A DNA stretch of 64,000 nt, from positions 62,001 through 126,000 of the forward strand of contig JAJDDD010000006.1 in assembly GCA_029260495.1 (NCBI GenBank), given 5' to 3'. The notes beneath the pieces are model-generated. The model saw nothing but the letters and a program-made list of their open reading frames with translations. It had not been told where the DNA came from and made no database searches. The position numbers were made by a program, and so were the translations under genes. Positions 44,276-53,856 of this stretch are shown here, piece after piece (the first letter of the stretch is position 1; each line of letters opens with the position of its first letter). This DNA comes from Phycisphaerales bacterium (GTDB lineage: Bacteria > Planctomycetota > Phycisphaerae > Phycisphaerales > UBA1924).

Positions 44276-45142
44276 ATGGGTCGTTCCGTCCTTCTTCTTG
44301 TCAATCATCACAAGCCGGGCGCGATCCAGGCGCTTGATGAGGTTCGCAAGCTGATCGGCGCTCACGGCGTCCTAGCGGATGAACAAGAGGCGAACGGCGA
44401 GCCCATCGGGACCACCGTGCGAGCGGACCTCATTGTTGTGCTGGGCGGGGATGGCACGATTCTGGCGCAGGCGCGGCGATGTGCGCATCTTGATGTTCCG
44501 ATGGTTGGGATCAACTTCGGGAATCTTGGGTACCTCGCGGAGTTCGACTTTGCTGCGTTTCGCAGGCAGGCGGGGAGTTTGATTGGGGACGGTGGACTGA
44601 CGCTTTCCAGACGAGCGTTTTTGCAGGCGTCGATTCTTTCTGAAGGAGAAGTAGCGCCTCGATTTGTGGGTCTGGGGCTGAACGACGCGGTGATCACTGC
44701 GGGGCCGCCATATCGGATGATTGAGCTGGAACTGACGATTAACGGCGAATCAGGGCCGACGATCCGTGGGGATGGTGTGATTGTTTCGACAGCGATTGGA
44801 TCAACGGGATACAACGTGAGCGCGGGTGGTCCGCTGGTGTCGCCGGAGCTGGAATCGCTGAGTGTGACGCCGATCGCTGCCCACTCGCTTTCGTTTCGGC
44901 CTGTTGTGCTTCCAGGCTCTGCGGTGGTGGAGCTTGGTGTGCGCAGAGCCAATCGGTCTGATGCAGGTGGAACGACTCTGGTTCTGGATGGTCAGGTGGA
45001 TGAGCCAACGGTGCAGGGGGATCGCATACGGATCGAGAGATCGGCGCAGTCGATTCAGCTTGTTCGCAATGCTGAATCCACATATTGGCGCACGTTGATG
45101 CGCAAGCTTCATTGGGCGGTGTCGCCGAGCGCGGATGGGTGA
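44276..45142 (+). CDS. nadK: NAD kinase
   Basis: 288 residues. The GGDGT motif is in LIVVLGGDGTILAQARR, followed by GINFGNLGYLAEF (the NxGxLGFL box), and the second domain has GDGVIVSTAIGSTGYNVSAGGPLVSP, TPIAAHSLSFRPVVLP and DGQ. It phosphorylates NAD+ to NADP+. The length is typical. The ATG at 44276 is 37 bp after the aminotransferase stop, with no clear ribosome site. It is followed by the structured RNA at 45300. Confidence 0.96.
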   Translation: MGRSVLLLVNHHKPGAIQALDEVRKLIGAHGVLADEQEANGEPIGTTVRADLIVVLGGDGTILAQARRCAHLDVPMVGINFGNLGYLAEFDFAAFRRQAGSLIGDGGLTLSRRAFLQASILSEGEVAPRFVGLGLNDAVITAGPPYRMIELELTINGESGPTIRGDGVIVSTAIGSTGYNVSAGGPLVSPELESLSVTPIAAHSLSFRPVVLPGSAVVELGVRRANRSDAGGTTLVLDGQVDEPTVQGDRIRIERSAQSIQLVRNAESTYWRTLMRKLHWAVSPSADG

Positions 45143-45299
45143 TTAACCCCTGAGTTGGCGTTAAGGCGGTGAAGCTGGGGAAGCTGCGGCTTCTGCGGGA
45201 AGGTGGAGAGCGCATACAGGAAGGCGAGGCGTGCGGAATGTGCTGATCATGCGGTTTTTTTGGCAATAGCTGTAAAAGAGGTAGCATCTGGGCTTGACG

Positions 45300-45584
45300 C
45301 CGGGTAGATTGGTATGTGGTAGGAGTGGAAGCGTCCGCAGTGATGCGGGCATCAGGAGGGATGTCCTCTTTTGAGGACGGAAACACGTCGATTGTCTCGG
45401 GCTTGCCCGGGGCAGGGGAAGTTTGTCACCTGCTAGGCCCAGGTGAACACAACACGTCACCGCTGGTCTTCGGATTGGCATGGGGGATGGTGGAGAGTAG
45501 CCTACCACCGAACTTACACGCAGCTCTCGGGCTGTGTGGCAGAAGCTGAGGTCACCGTTTACTCGGTGGCTTCAGCTTTTTTTT
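45300..45584 (+). ncRNA. Candidate structured noncoding RNA
   Basis: No coding frame fills the 515 bp between nadK and serS. The stretch holds several stable hairpins: GTCCTC-TTTT-GAGGAC (45363-45378), CACCTG-CAGGTG with a 7-base loop (45427-45445), GGTGG-CCACC (45489-45509), and CAGC-GCTG near 45523-45536, and it ends with a strong terminator. A TTGACG at 45294-45299 could be a -35 box, but no clear -10 box with the right spacing follows. RNase P RNA, tmRNA, SRP RNA and T-box consensus motifs were looked for and not found. 6S RNA remains possible. Either an independent RNA or a leader of serS. Confidence 0.55.
45543..45584 (+). terminator. Strong Rho-independent terminator
   Basis: AAGCTGA and TCAGCTT (7 bp) with an inner CACCG/CGGTG stem form the hairpin, followed by TTTTTTTT (45577-45584). 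It lies 76 bp before serS and ends the candidate RNA. Confidence 0.88.
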
Positions 45585-45660
45585 GTTTTGAAAGAGGCGA
45601 TGGGCGCTCTCAAGCAGCATTCAATGCATCTTGCGCGCACACGCTGGTACTATCCGCGCC

Positions 45661-47064
45661 ATGATCGATCTGAAAGCACTCCGCGACGACCCTGAGCGCT
45701 ATCGCGACGGCGCGCGCAAGAAGAACTCCACCGTCGATATTGATCGCATTCTGATGCTCGACACGGAGCGGCGTCGGCTTCTTTCTGAGCGTGAGAACGC
45801 GAGGGCGGAGCAGCGTGTTCTTGAAAAAGAAGCGGGTCCGCAGATCGGGAAGCTGATGAAGGAGCTCAAGACGGCGCCCGGCGGCGCGAAGGCTGCTCTT
45901 GAAGCTCAGATTGAAGAGCTGCGCAACAAGCCGGCGGCGCTGAAGGAGACGGTTCAGGAGTATGAGCGATCACTGCAGCAGATGGAGCCGGAGCTGGAGG
46001 CGTTGCTTCTTGAAGTGCCGATGCCGCCCGATGCGGATGTGCCGGTTGGCGCGGGTTCCGAGGACAATGTTGAGATTCGGACGTGGAATCCGCCTGGGTT
46101 TGACGCTTCAAAGTCCTTTGAGGAGAACAGGGGATTTTCGCCGAAAACGCATGTTGAGCTCATTCGTGATCTTGGGCTGACTGATTTTGAGCGCGGGGTG
46201 AAGATGGCGGGGGCGCGGAGCTATGTGCTGACGGGTGATGGCATGCGTCTGCATCAAGCTGTTCTCCGTTATGCGTTTGATTTTATGGTTGAAGCGAACG
46301 GGTTTACACCTGTCAGTGTGCCCGTCGTGGTGCGCGAAGAGTGCATGGTTGGCACGGGTTTCTTTCCGACGGGGCGCGATCAGGCGTACCACATTGAGGA
46401 ATCAAAGCGCGGGTCGGGGCACGATCTTTTTCTGACTGGGACGGGTGAAGTCGGGTTGATGGGTTTGCATGAGGATGAGATTTTGGATGAGGAGACGCTG
46501 CCGCGCACCTATACGACTGTTTCGACGTGTTTTCGCCGGGAAGCGGGAGCTGCGGGCAAGGACACAGCGGGTTTGTTTCGGATTCACCAGTTTGACAAGG
46601 TTGAGCAGGTTGTGATTTGCAAAGCGGATGAAGCGGAGAGTCGGGAGTGGCACACGAGGATGATTGGATTTGTTGAGGCGTTGCTACAATCGCTGGAGTT
46701 GCCTTATCGCTTGCTTCAGTGTTGCACGGGGGATTTGGGTCAGAAGAATGCGGACATGATTGATATTGAATGTTGGATGCCCGGTCGCGGGGAAGAGAAC
46801 GCGAAGGGCCGGCCGACGGGGGCGTACGCGGAGACGCACAGCGCGTCACGGCTGTATGACTTTCAGTGTCGGCGGCTCAATTTGCGGTATCGGGGTGAAT
46901 CGACGGGCGGGAAGCCGGTTGTGTGTCATTCGCTGAACAACACAGTGCTGGCGAGTCCGCGGTTTTTGATTCCGCTGTTGGAGATTTATCAGAATGAGGA
47001 TGGAAGTGTGACAGTGCCGGCGCCGCTGCGAGGGCATATGGGGGGGCGGGAACGGATTGGGTAG
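45661..47064 (+). CDS. serS: Seryl-tRNA synthetase
   Basis: 467 residues from the ATG at 45661 (a 30-base extension to 45631 is unsupported). The N-terminal coiled-coil arm runs from about residue 28 to 110 (LSERENARAEQRVLEKEA onward). The class II core has motif 2 as TVSTCFRREAGAAGKDTAGLFRIHQFDKVE and motif 3 as NNTVLASPRFLIPLLEIYQNEDGSV, with TGTGEVGLMGLHEDEI between. It is longer than E. coli SerRS (430) by insertions in the arm and around the TGTGEV region. It charges tRNA-Ser. The structured RNA and terminator upstream may regulate it. Confidence 0.96.
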   Translation: MIDLKALRDDPERYRDGARKKNSTVDIDRILMLDTERRRLLSERENARAEQRVLEKEAGPQIGKLMKELKTAPGGAKAALEAQIEELRNKPAALKETVQEYERSLQQMEPELEALLLEVPMPPDADVPVGAGSEDNVEIRTWNPPGFDASKSFEENRGFSPKTHVELIRDLGLTDFERGVKMAGARSYVLTGDGMRLHQAVLRYAFDFMVEANGFTPVSVPVVVREECMVGTGFFPTGRDQAYHIEESKRGSGHDLFLTGTGEVGLMGLHEDEILDEETLPRTYTTVSTCFRREAGAAGKDTAGLFRIHQFDKVEQVVICKADEAESREWHTRMIGFVEALLQSLELPYRLLQCCTGDLGQKNADMIDIECWMPGRGEENAKGRPTGAYAETHSASRLYDFQCRRLNLRYRGESTGGKPVVCHSLNNTVLASPRFLIPLLEIYQNEDGSVTVPAPLRGHMGGRERIG

Positions 47065-47246
47065 GGCGTGCGTTGGTTTTGTTTGGGGTGTCTGGCCGTG
47101 TTCCGGTTTTGGGTTCGCTGCAATTTTTGGCAAACATCTCTACGCTTTGATGATCTCTGGAGCGGGCTTCTCGACTGGAATCGCGCCTTTGACGAGTGGC
47201 CGGACGGGTTTGCATTGTGCCGGACGAGCATTTCGCGGAGAGAACG

Positions 47247-47864
47247 ATGAACTTTTTCAGGCGCCATCTGCGATTTTGTGCACTGGGCTTTTTTATGTTG
47301 TTTGCGGTCTCGGCGCTGGTTCAGTGCCGGCCTGAGGCTGAGGCGGCGCCGGATGGCGCGGCGGCGATGACAGCGCTTGAATCGTTCGAGGTTGTCTATG
47401 GGGTGCTTCAACATCCGCGCTGCATGAACTGTCATCCGGGTGGAGACCGTCCGCTTCAGCATGATGATCATCAGCCACACGCGATGAATGTTCAGCGTGG
47501 GCCTGATGACCGGGGGCGATTCGCGATGCGGTGTGACGCTTGTCATGGAACAGGCAATCTGCCTGGCGCGAACATGCCGCCGGGTGTTTCGACTGGATGG
47601 CATTTAGCGCCGCGCGAGATGGTTTTTGAGGGGCTTTCTCGACATGAGCTTGCGAAGATGCTCATGGATCCTGAGCGATCCCACATGAGTTCCGATGAGC
47701 TTATCGAGCATGTGACCAGTGACCCGTTGGTGCTTTGGGGTTGGGATCCCGGCGACGGGCGCGAACCTGTTCCGACGCCGCACGCGGAGTTTGCGGCGGC
47801 ATTTCGCACCTGGATTGCGGCGGGCGCCCCGGCGCCGCCTGAGGAGGAGGCACAGGTCCGATGA
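47247..47864 (+). CDS. Di-haem c-type cytochrome-like subunit of a molybdenum hydroxylase
   Basis: 205 residues from the ATG at 47247. The signal region is [22 protein letters not shown]. Two haem-binding motifs occur: CMNCH and CDACH. The His-rich linker is HDDHQPHA. The stop overlaps the 2Fe-2S subunit start (ATGA), so the three genes form one translationally coupled set. By analogy with aldehyde/isoquinoline oxidoreductases with a cytochrome subunit, it would take electrons from the 2Fe-2S centres to the respiratory chain. Export to the periplasm is inferred from the signal. Confidence 0.85.
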   Translation: MNFFRRHLRFCALGFFMLFAVSALVQCRPEAEAAPDGAAAMTALESFEVVYGVLQHPRCMNCHPGGDRPLQHDDHQPHAMNVQRGPDDRGRFAMRCDACHGTGNLPGANMPPGVSTGWHLAPREMVFEGLSRHELAKMLMDPERSHMSSDELIEHVTSDPLVLWGWDPGDGREPVPTPHAEFAAAFRTWIAAGAPAPPEEEAQVR

Positions 47865-48322
47865 TTGTTTTGAAGATTAATGGCAAGGCGCATGAGCTGG
47901 CTGACGTGGACGCTGACACACCGCTCTTGTGGGTGTTGCGCGACGAGCTTGGTCTGACGGGAACCAAGTACGGGTGTGGGATGGCGCAATGCGGGGCATG
48001 CACGGTTCATGCTGACGGGCAGGCTGTTCGATCGTGCGTTAAACCTGTGGGGGATCTTGTGGGGAAGGAAATTACGACGATTGAGGGGTTGTCGGCTGAT
48101 GGCGACCATCCGGTTCAACGCGCGTGGAAAAAGTTCGGCGTCCCGCAGTGTGGATACTGTCAGGCTGGGCAGATCATGAGCGCGGCGGCTCTCATCGAAT
48201 CGGTTCCCGTTCCGACTGATGACGATATAGACGCGGGCATGGCGGGCAACTTGTGCCGCTGCGGAACGTATGTGCGCATTCGAGCTGCGATCCATGCGGC
48301 TGCTCAGGATGCTCGCCCGTGA
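47861..48322 (+). CDS. 2Fe-2S subunit of a molybdenum hydroxylase (IorA/small xanthine dehydrogenase-like)
   Basis: 153 residues with two 2Fe-2S centres: the plant-type [26 protein letters not shown] and the helical [16 protein letters not shown] plus [16 protein letters not shown]. It is the electron-transfer partner of the large molybdenum subunit that follows, with GTGA overlap. The set lacks an FAD subunit, as in IorAB-type enzymes, where electrons pass to a cytochrome; the preceding gene supplies one. Confidence 0.94.
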   Translation: MIVLKINGKAHELADVDADTPLLWVLRDELGLTGTKYGCGMAQCGACTVHADGQAVRSCVKPVGDLVGKEITTIEGLSADGDHPVQRAWKKFGVPQCGYCQAGQIMSAAALIESVPVPTDDDIDAGMAGNLCRCGTYVRIRAAIHAAAQDARP

Positions 48323-50583
48323 CGCCGGCACAACTGAGTCGTCGCTTGTTTTTACAAGGGCTTGCTGCGGGGTCGCTGGTCGTCGCGGTTCGAGTTTCCG
48401 GTCCGTGCGCTCTGGCGTTGGTTGATCTTGAAACTGAAGCTGCTCTCCCCTTTGAACCTGATGTGTTTGTCTCGATTGCTCCGGATGGCTGGGTGGCGAT
48501 CGTCGCGCACCGATCGGAGATGGGCACGGGAATTCGCACGGCGCTTCCGATGATTGTCGCTGACGAGTTGGGCGCTGATTGGGAGCGTGTGCGCATTGAG
48601 CAGGCGATCGGCGACGCGGAGTATGGCTCACAAAACACGGATGGATCGCGGAGCGTACGGCGATTTTACGAGCGCATGCGCATCGCCGGGGCGACAGCTC
48701 GAACTATGCTTGAGCGCGCAGCGGCGGCGCGATGGGGCGTCGATGCGACCGACTGCGCCGCCCGGAATCACGAGATTGTCCACAAGCCGACGGGGCGCTC
48801 CGTTGGTTTTGACGAACTGGTGACGGCGGCTGCGGCGCTTGAAGCGCCGGCTCGAGAAGAGCTCCGCATGAAGCCTGCGAGCGAGCGGCGCTACGTCGGT
48901 CGTGATATCCCCATCGTCGATTTGGATGCGATCGTCACGGGGCGGGCGGTGTTTGGGACGGACGCGCGACGCAAGGGCCAGCTTTATGCGGTGGTGGCGC
49001 GCTCGCCGGCGCTGGGTGGTCGCGTTCGGTCTGTGGATGCGGCGAAGGCCAAGGCGATCACAGGGGTTGTAGATGTGATTGAAATACCGCCGTTCAAGGC
49101 GCCTCATGCGTTCCAAGCTCTTGGAGGCGTGGCTGTGATCGCAAAGAGCACCTGGGCAGCGCTGCAGGGGCGGCGCGCGCTCGTCATCGAATGGGAAGAT
49201 GGGGAGAACGCTCGCTTTGACTCAACAAGCTATGAGCGAGCTCTTGTCCAGGCGGCGCGTGAGTCCGGGAAGACGCTGCGCGACGAGGGGGATGTGGACG
49301 CAGCTTTTTCGGAAGCCAAGGACATATTTGAAGCTGACTACTATGTGCCGCACCTTGCGCATGCATCGATGGAGCCGCCCTGTGCGGTTGCGGAGGTGAC
49401 GACGGAAAGCGATGGCACGGTGGCGCGCTGTGATGTGTGGGCGCCGACGCAGAATCCGCAGGCCGCGCAGACTGAGGTCGCCCGGACGCTTGGGATTCAA
49501 CCGGCCAACGTGACTGTGAATGTGACGCTGCTGGGAGGTGGATTTGGGCGGAAGTCGAAGCCGGATTTCATTGCTGAGGCTGCGTACCTGGCGCGGCGTC
49601 TGAAGCGACCAGTGCATGTGACATGGACGCGTGAGGACGACCTCCAGCACGATTATTACCACGCGGTCGCTGCGGTCCACATGCGCGCGGCGCTTGATGG
49701 CGCGGGTCGACCGCAGGGGTGGCTGCAGCGATCGGCGTTTCCGCCCATTACTTCTACGTTCGTCAGAGGGGCGCGCTATGGCAGCGCAGGCGAGATGGGC
49801 CTCGGCTTCACCGATCTGCCTTATTCAGTGCCGAATCTTCGCATCGAGAACGGTCCGGCGGAAGCGCATTTGCGGATCGGCTGGCTGCGATCGGTCGCTC
49901 ACATCTATCACGCATTCGCGGTGTGCTCGTTTCCGGATGAGCTTGCGCACCGGGCTGGGCGAGATCCGTTTGAATACCTCATGGAGCTCCTTGGCGAACC
50001 ACGTTTCGTTGGGCTCGAAGGGGTGGAGTACCCAAATCACGGCGAGCCGCTCGCGCGCTATCCGATTGACGTCGGTCGGCTCCGGCATGTGACCGAGCGA
50101 GCGGCTGAGCTTGCGGGGTGGGGCCGCGCATTGGCGCGCGGGCGCGGGCTTGGCATCGCGTGCCATCGCAGCTTTCTGAGTTATGCCGCCAATGTTGTCG
50201 AGGTTGAAGTGGGGAGCGACGGAGCCATCACCATTCCACGGGTTCACGTTGTCATTGACGCTGGCCTTGTCATCAATCCGGACCGTGTGCGAGCGCAGAT
50301 GGAAGGCGCGACGGTCTTCGGCGCCAGCCTGGCATTGTATGGCGAGATCACGGCTGAGAATGGTCGCGTCCAGCAGTCAAACTTCCACAACTACCGGATT
50401 GCGCGTATTTACGATGCGCCGCGCGAGGTGAATGTGGAGATTGTCGCGAGTGAGGCGCTGCCGGCTGGGGTCGGCGAGGTCGGCGTACCTCCCTTTGCCC
50501 CTGCTCTGTGCAACGCGATATTTGCTGCGACGGGCAAACGCATTCGGCGTTTGCCGATTGCGCGGCATGATCTGTCCTCGTGA
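48319..50583 (+). CDS. Molybdopterin-binding large subunit, xanthine dehydrogenase family (IorB-like)
   Basis: 754 residues from GTG 48319. The start has an Arg-Arg twin-arginine-like signal ([17 protein letters not shown]), consistent with periplasmic export after cofactor insertion. Domain signs are [74 protein letters not shown] and the C-terminal [30 protein letters not shown], which carries the catalytic Glu. It would hydroxylate an aldehyde or N-heterocycle using a Mo cofactor. Substrate unknown. No XdhC/MocA maturation gene is in the window. Confidence 0.9.
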   Translation: MTPAQLSRRLFLQGLAAGSLVVAVRVSGPCALALVDLETEAALPFEPDVFVSIAPDGWVAIVAHRSEMGTGIRTALPMIVADELGADWERVRIEQAIGDAEYGSQNTDGSRSVRRFYERMRIAGATARTMLERAAAARWGVDATDCAARNHEIVHKPTGRSVGFDELVTAAAALEAPAREELRMKPASERRYVGRDIPIVDLDAIVTGRAVFGTDARRKGQLYAVVARSPALGGRVRSVDAAKAKAITGVVDVIEIPPFKAPHAFQALGGVAVIAKSTWAALQGRRALVIEWEDGENARFDSTSYERALVQAARESGKTLRDEGDVDAAFSEAKDIFEADYYVPHLAHASMEPPCAVAEVTTESDGTVARCDVWAPTQNPQAAQTEVARTLGIQPANVTVNVTLLGGGFGRKSKPDFIAEAAYLARRLKRPVHVTWTREDDLQHDYYHAVAAVHMRAALDGAGRPQGWLQRSAFPPITSTFVRGARYGSAGEMGLGFTDLPYSVPNLRIENGPAEAHLRIGWLRSVAHIYHAFAVCSFPDELAHRAGRDPFEYLMELLGEPRFVGLEGVEYPNHGEPLARYPIDVGRLRHVTERAAELAGWGRALARGRGLGIACHRSFLSYAANVVEVEVGSDGAITIPRVHVVIDAGLVINPDRVRAQMEGATVFGASLALYGEITAENGRVQQSNFHNYRIARIYDAPREVNVEIVASEALPAGVGEVGVPPFAPALCNAIFAATGKRIRRLPIARHDLSS

Positions 50584-51032
50584 CGGATTGCGGCGCGCGA
50601 TGAGAACGTTGCATGCTGCGAGGGTTTACGGATTGATGCGACAGGAGGCGGCAATCGAAATGGGGCGGACCGGGATCGATTCGGCAACCTCACGCTTGCA
50701 AAGCCAGCGATCATTTCATTGGAAATCTGTGTTTGACGCCATAAAATATGTTTCTGTCAGAGGATGTAGCCCCAATAGGCGCGATGAAGATCGCGATGAT
50801 ACTTCACCGGTGTTGAATGACGCTTGTCTGTGTTTTCTGGTCGTATTTTGGTCTGTAGAGGCGCGAAGACTCATCCTTCGGTGAATAAAAGAGTAGGAAG
50901 GCGCGTTTACCCAGGGGTGAATAATCTGACCATGTGAGCTTGAGGGTCAAGCTCCGGGCGTCAGGCTCAACCATGACGAGTTCGTCAGCAACAGTTGTTG
51001 TTTCAAGGGCGTACAGATAGAAGGATCCAGTC
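50584..51032. other. Intergenic region after the molybdenum hydroxylase
   Basis: It holds a possible minus-strand small gene (50804-51034, listed separately). In the first 220 bases I see no coding frame, RNA or terminator. AT content is higher than in the flanking genes between 50700 and 50930. Confidence 0.4.
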
Positions 51033-51034
51033 AT
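50804..51034 (-). CDS. Possible small protein of unknown function
   Basis: 76 residues from ATG 51034 to TGA 50804. The codon use and residue mix (SLTLKLTWSDYSPLGKRAFLLFY) look like a real protein, but its start overlaps the start of the divergent glycine-zipper gene on the shared CATG, and no ribosome site is evident. It has no signal peptide and no family was recognised. Confidence 0.3.
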   Translation of the reverse strand: MTGSFYLYALETTTVADELVMVEPDARSLTLKLTWSDYSPLGKRAFLLFYSPKDESSRLYRPKYDQKTQTSVIQHR

Positions 51035-51674
51035 GGCGTCACTATCAAGTTCTCACCACGAGTTGTTTTCGAATCAAACCGGCTCACAGTTTTCTTTTTG
51101 GAAACGAGCGCTTGCCACGCTCGTCGTGGGCATGATGACAGTCTTCACAGGCTGCGAGACCGACGGTCAGTCCGGGCTTCTTATTGGAGCCGGCGTGGGC
51201 GCGCTTGCGGGACAGGCGATCGGCGGCAGCACGGAGGCGACGCTCATTGGAACTGCGGTGGGCTCCGGTGTCGGATATGTGGTTGGAAATGAACGGGACA
51301 AGAAAAAAGCGTCGGAGAGGAGTCGTCCGAGCGAGACGAGGGGATATGCACGTGAACGTGACATGGGATATGCACATGAGGAGGTGACGTCGCTTGGTGG
51401 GACGCGATGGAGCCTCATTAGTCTTGTCCCGCGCGACGCCGTTCCGCCGTATAGTTCGAAAGTTATTGAGTTTGGCAGGGACGGGCGTGTAATCACGACG
51501 ACGACCAGTCCTGCTGGGACGGTTAACACCACCGACGATAGCTACAGGGTTGTCGGCGACACGCTCATCATCAACGAGCCCGGTCGCGTCATCAACTCTC
51601 GCTTCAATCTGTCTGACGATCAGCTGATCATCAGCGCGGAGGATTACAGCGCTGTCTGGCAGCGCTTGCGCTGA
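51033..51674 (+). CDS. Glycine-zipper lipoprotein
   Basis: 213 residues. The signal (FWKRALATLVVGMMTVF) ends at lipobox FTGC. Next comes a glycine-zipper membrane segment, GLLIGAGVGALAGQAIGG with GTAVGSGVGYVVGN, typical of the 17-kDa surface antigen/OmpA-like family. The C-terminal 90 residues (RWSLISLVPRDAVPP, GRDGRVITTTT, DSYRVVGDTLIINEPG) form a compact beta-type domain. It is probably anchored in the outer membrane. The first 25 residues before the hydrophobic core are Ser/His-rich, so an internal start may be possible, but none is in frame with a ribosome site. Confidence 0.7.
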   Translation: MASLSSSHHELFSNQTGSQFSFWKRALATLVVGMMTVFTGCETDGQSGLLIGAGVGALAGQAIGGSTEATLIGTAVGSGVGYVVGNERDKKKASERSRPSETRGYARERDMGYAHEEVTSLGGTRWSLISLVPRDAVPPYSSKVIEFGRDGRVITTTTSPAGTVNTTDDSYRVVGDTLIINEPGRVINSRFNLSDDQLIISAEDYSAVWQRLR

Positions 51675-51868
51675 TCGCTCGCAGGACTCATGAAGGAAAG
51701 GGCGCGTGCGATCCCTCGGGAGGCGACGCCGGTGATATCGAGCAAAGTCGGCTCGTGGAGCAGGTCGAAATCAAAGAGGGGACTGCCACGGAGAGCGTGG
51801 TTGGGCGCTGCGCCTATGGAGCGCCCAGGGCTTTGGATGAAGCGAATCGGCGCGACGTGATGCGCGAA

Positions 51869-51941
51869 TGGAGCGGAAGGGGCTCGAACCCTCAACCTCT
51901 GGCTTGCAAAGCCAGCGCTCTCCCAATTGAGCTACCGCCCC
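51869..51941 (-). tRNA. tRNA-Ala (anticodon TGC)
   Basis: A 73-base cloverleaf on the minus strand. The acceptor is GGGGCGG with CCGCTCC and includes the G3-U70 pair that identifies tRNA-Ala. The anticodon arm is CTGGC-TTTGCAA-GCCAG, giving TGC. The T-arm contains GGGTTCGAGCCCC. The discriminator is A. CCA is not encoded. It lies in the convergent region between the glycine-zipper gene and the B12-fold gene. Confidence 0.97.
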
Positions 51942-52048
51942 CTCATTGAAGCCAGATGATAGCGGGGAATAAGAAGGTTGTGGTGTATGAAGCGGAGACG
52001 CGGTGTGCATGCTTGGTTGCGTCGTCGCGACAGTGTGGATTGCCATGC

Positions 52049-52082
52049 AAAAGAAACGCCCAGCCATTGGGTTGGCCGGGCG
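52049..52082 (-). terminator. Rho-independent terminator of the B12-fold gene
   Basis: On the minus strand a 9-bp stem (CGCCCGGCC with GGCTGGGCG, one G-U pair) and an 8-base loop precede TTTCTTTT. It lies about 42 bases past the stop of the gene at 52124-52825. Confidence 0.82.
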
Positions 52083-52123
52083 CTTCGGGCGAGGTGTGTA
52101 CGATGTACTTGGGTGTCGCCGGA

Positions 52124-52825
52124 TCAGGCGACTTTGCGCCGCTTTTGCCGGCCGACGGTGCGTTGATCAGATGTTGCGCGGCGGTCTGCGGAATCGCGCA
52201 TTACTTCGAGCAGCTCATCTGGCGAAGTGGCCCAGAGGTCGGCGCCGATTTCTTCTGCGAGCCCCTCGGCGCGATTGAAGACGCCGCCGCCGACGACGAT
52301 TTGCGTATTCCGGCAGGCGCCAATCTCGTTGAGCTTGTCAACAAGAGCGCGGATGGATGGTAAATCACTCGGCGCTGACGCAAAGAGGAGCAGCACATCA
52401 GGCTGGACCTGATGGATGCGCGAGAGGATTTCGTCATTGGCGATGCCACCTCCGGCGAAAGCGACCTCGTAGCCGTCTCCCTCAAGGAGATCGACTGCGA
52501 TCTGCCCGCCGAGTTCGTCGCTGTCGGAGGGTCCGGAGACAGCGAAGATGGAACGGTTGCGCGGCGACTTGCATCGGTAGTTGGCGGCTGCCTGGTCGGC
52601 GAGGGAGCGAAGAAGGCGCGTGGCGAGATGGTGGGCGACTGTTGAAATTTGATCTTTGCGATGTAGTTTCTGGACGCGCTCATAGACGGGCCAGAAGAGA
52701 TTCATCACGATTGCTTCATGGCAGGCGCCTTGATTGATTGATTCCTGGACGATTTGTCGTGACGCTTGACGATCGCCGTTGATAAGCGCTTCAAACATGC
52801 GCTCTTGAAGTATGTCTTGGCTCAC
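52124..52825 (-). CDS. B12-binding-fold regulator-like protein lacking the lower-ligand His
   Basis: 233 residues. The N-terminal four-helix domain (VYERVQKLHRKDQISTVAHHLATRLL) and C-terminal Rossmann domain match cobalamin-binding modules of the MetH/CarH/MtrC kind. The cobalamin motif DxHxxG(x41)SxL(x26-28)GG is altered: the region is SDSDELGGQIAVDLL, so Asp replaces the ligand His, while the GGG near VVGGGVFN remains. It either binds cobalamin base-off or no longer binds it. The acidic/basic tail ends QKRRKVA. No DNA-binding domain is attached. It is followed by a terminator. Confidence 0.72.
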   Translation of the reverse strand: MSQDILQERMFEALINGDRQASRQIVQESINQGACHEAIVMNLFWPVYERVQKLHRKDQISTVAHHLATRLLRSLADQAAANYRCKSPRNRSIFAVSGPSDSDELGGQIAVDLLEGDGYEVAFAGGGIANDEILSRIHQVQPDVLLLFASAPSDLPSIRALVDKLNEIGACRNTQIVVGGGVFNRAEGLAEEIGADLWATSPDELLEVMRDSADRRATSDQRTVGRQKRRKVA

Positions 52826-53030
52826 CTCGCTGCTCCATTCATTCTTGGATCAATATCACTATTGACAGGCTCCGCTGTCCCTGGGTTTGTTCCCGGGGCG
52901 TCCTGATGCGCCGGGGAGGGGCAACATGCCGCTCAGGACCAACCATCGTGAGTGTGGAGCGCAGGCCGTGAGATTGGTGGTGGCGCGCACGACATTTTCG
53001 CGCGGCGGTGTTTGAGCCCGATAAGCCGTG

Positions 53031-53840
53031 CTATTGGCGTTTTACCGCCCGATAACATGTGCAGACGCCGAAGGTGAGCGGGTGAGCCTGAACGTCCGAG
53101 AATAGTGCTGTTTTCAAGGAGTTTTCAAGCTCTTCGGGTTTGAGGAAGGTATCGATGGAGCGGGGAAGATAGTGGTAAGCGCCGGAACGATCGCGGCTGA
53201 TGAGTGTTGCGGTTCTGGGCATGATGTGTGTGCAGTAGAGATTGCTCATCCAGGCAATGGGCACGAAGGCGGGCTGGCTGAACTCAAGGATGATGAGCCT
53301 GCCGCCCGGGCGCAGGACGCGGTGAAACTCCGATAACGCGATCGCGGGGTCTGCGACATTGCGGATGCCGAAGGCGATGGAGATGACATCGACGCTTCCG
53401 GGCGCGAGTGGGAGATTTTGCGCGTCGCCTTCAATGAAGGTGATGCGGGAGTTCACAGCATGTTTGCGCGCACGTCGGCGGGCGATATGGAGCATGCGGG
53501 GGGTGAAGTCGAGGCCGATGACGGGGTCAGCGCCGGCGCGGGCGAAGGCGAAGGCGAGATCACCGCTTCCAGTTGCGACGTCAAGGACGGAATCGGTGGG
53601 GCGCACCTCGGAGAGGCGGACAGCGGCGCGGCGCCAGGCCTGGTCGCGCCCGAAGGAGTGGAGCCGATTGTTGAGGTCGTAGCTGGGGGCGATTGAAGTG
53701 AACATATCGCGCACTTTTTTCGCCTTGTCGGCGCTTGCGTGCGGATTGGCGGCGAGGTCTTCCGGGGTCCACGCTGGGGGCGGTGTCGGCGATGGCGCCG
53801 TTGATGGATCGGAGGGAGCTTGGGAAGGGGCGTGCGTCAT
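53031..53840 (-). CDS. ubiE: Demethylmenaquinone/2-polyprenylbenzoquinol methyltransferase
   Basis: 269 residues from ATG 53840 (a longer frame to 54023 overlaps thrC). After a Pro-rich N-terminal lead, VRDMFTSIAPSYDLNNRLHSFG is the MenG/UbiE signature, then VLDVATGSGDLAFAFA, GLDFTPRMLHIAR, PLAPGSVDVISIAFGIRNVADP and RVLRPGGRLIILEFSQP. It transfers methyl to the quinone ring in menaquinone or ubiquinone synthesis. Whether the organism makes menaquinone cannot be told from the window. It lies 17 bp past the thrC stop on the same strand, so the two form one unit. Confidence 0.92.
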   Translation of the reverse strand: MTHAPSQAPSDPSTAPSPTPPPAWTPEDLAANPHASADKAKKVRDMFTSIAPSYDLNNRLHSFGRDQAWRRAAVRLSEVRPTDSVLDVATGSGDLAFAFARAGADPVIGLDFTPRMLHIARRRARKHAVNSRITFIEGDAQNLPLAPGSVDVISIAFGIRNVADPAIALSEFHRVLRPGGRLIILEFSQPAFVPIAWMSNLYCTHIMPRTATLISRDRSGAYHYLPRSIDTFLKPEELENSLKTALFSDVQAHPLTFGVCTCYRAVKRQ

Positions 53841-53856
53841 GATGTGTGAAGCATAC

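Noticed and set aside
45300-45600. T-box leader for serS
   Set aside because: The T-box antiterminator core (AGGGUGGNACCGCG) is not present, so the upstream hairpins are left as an unassigned RNA.
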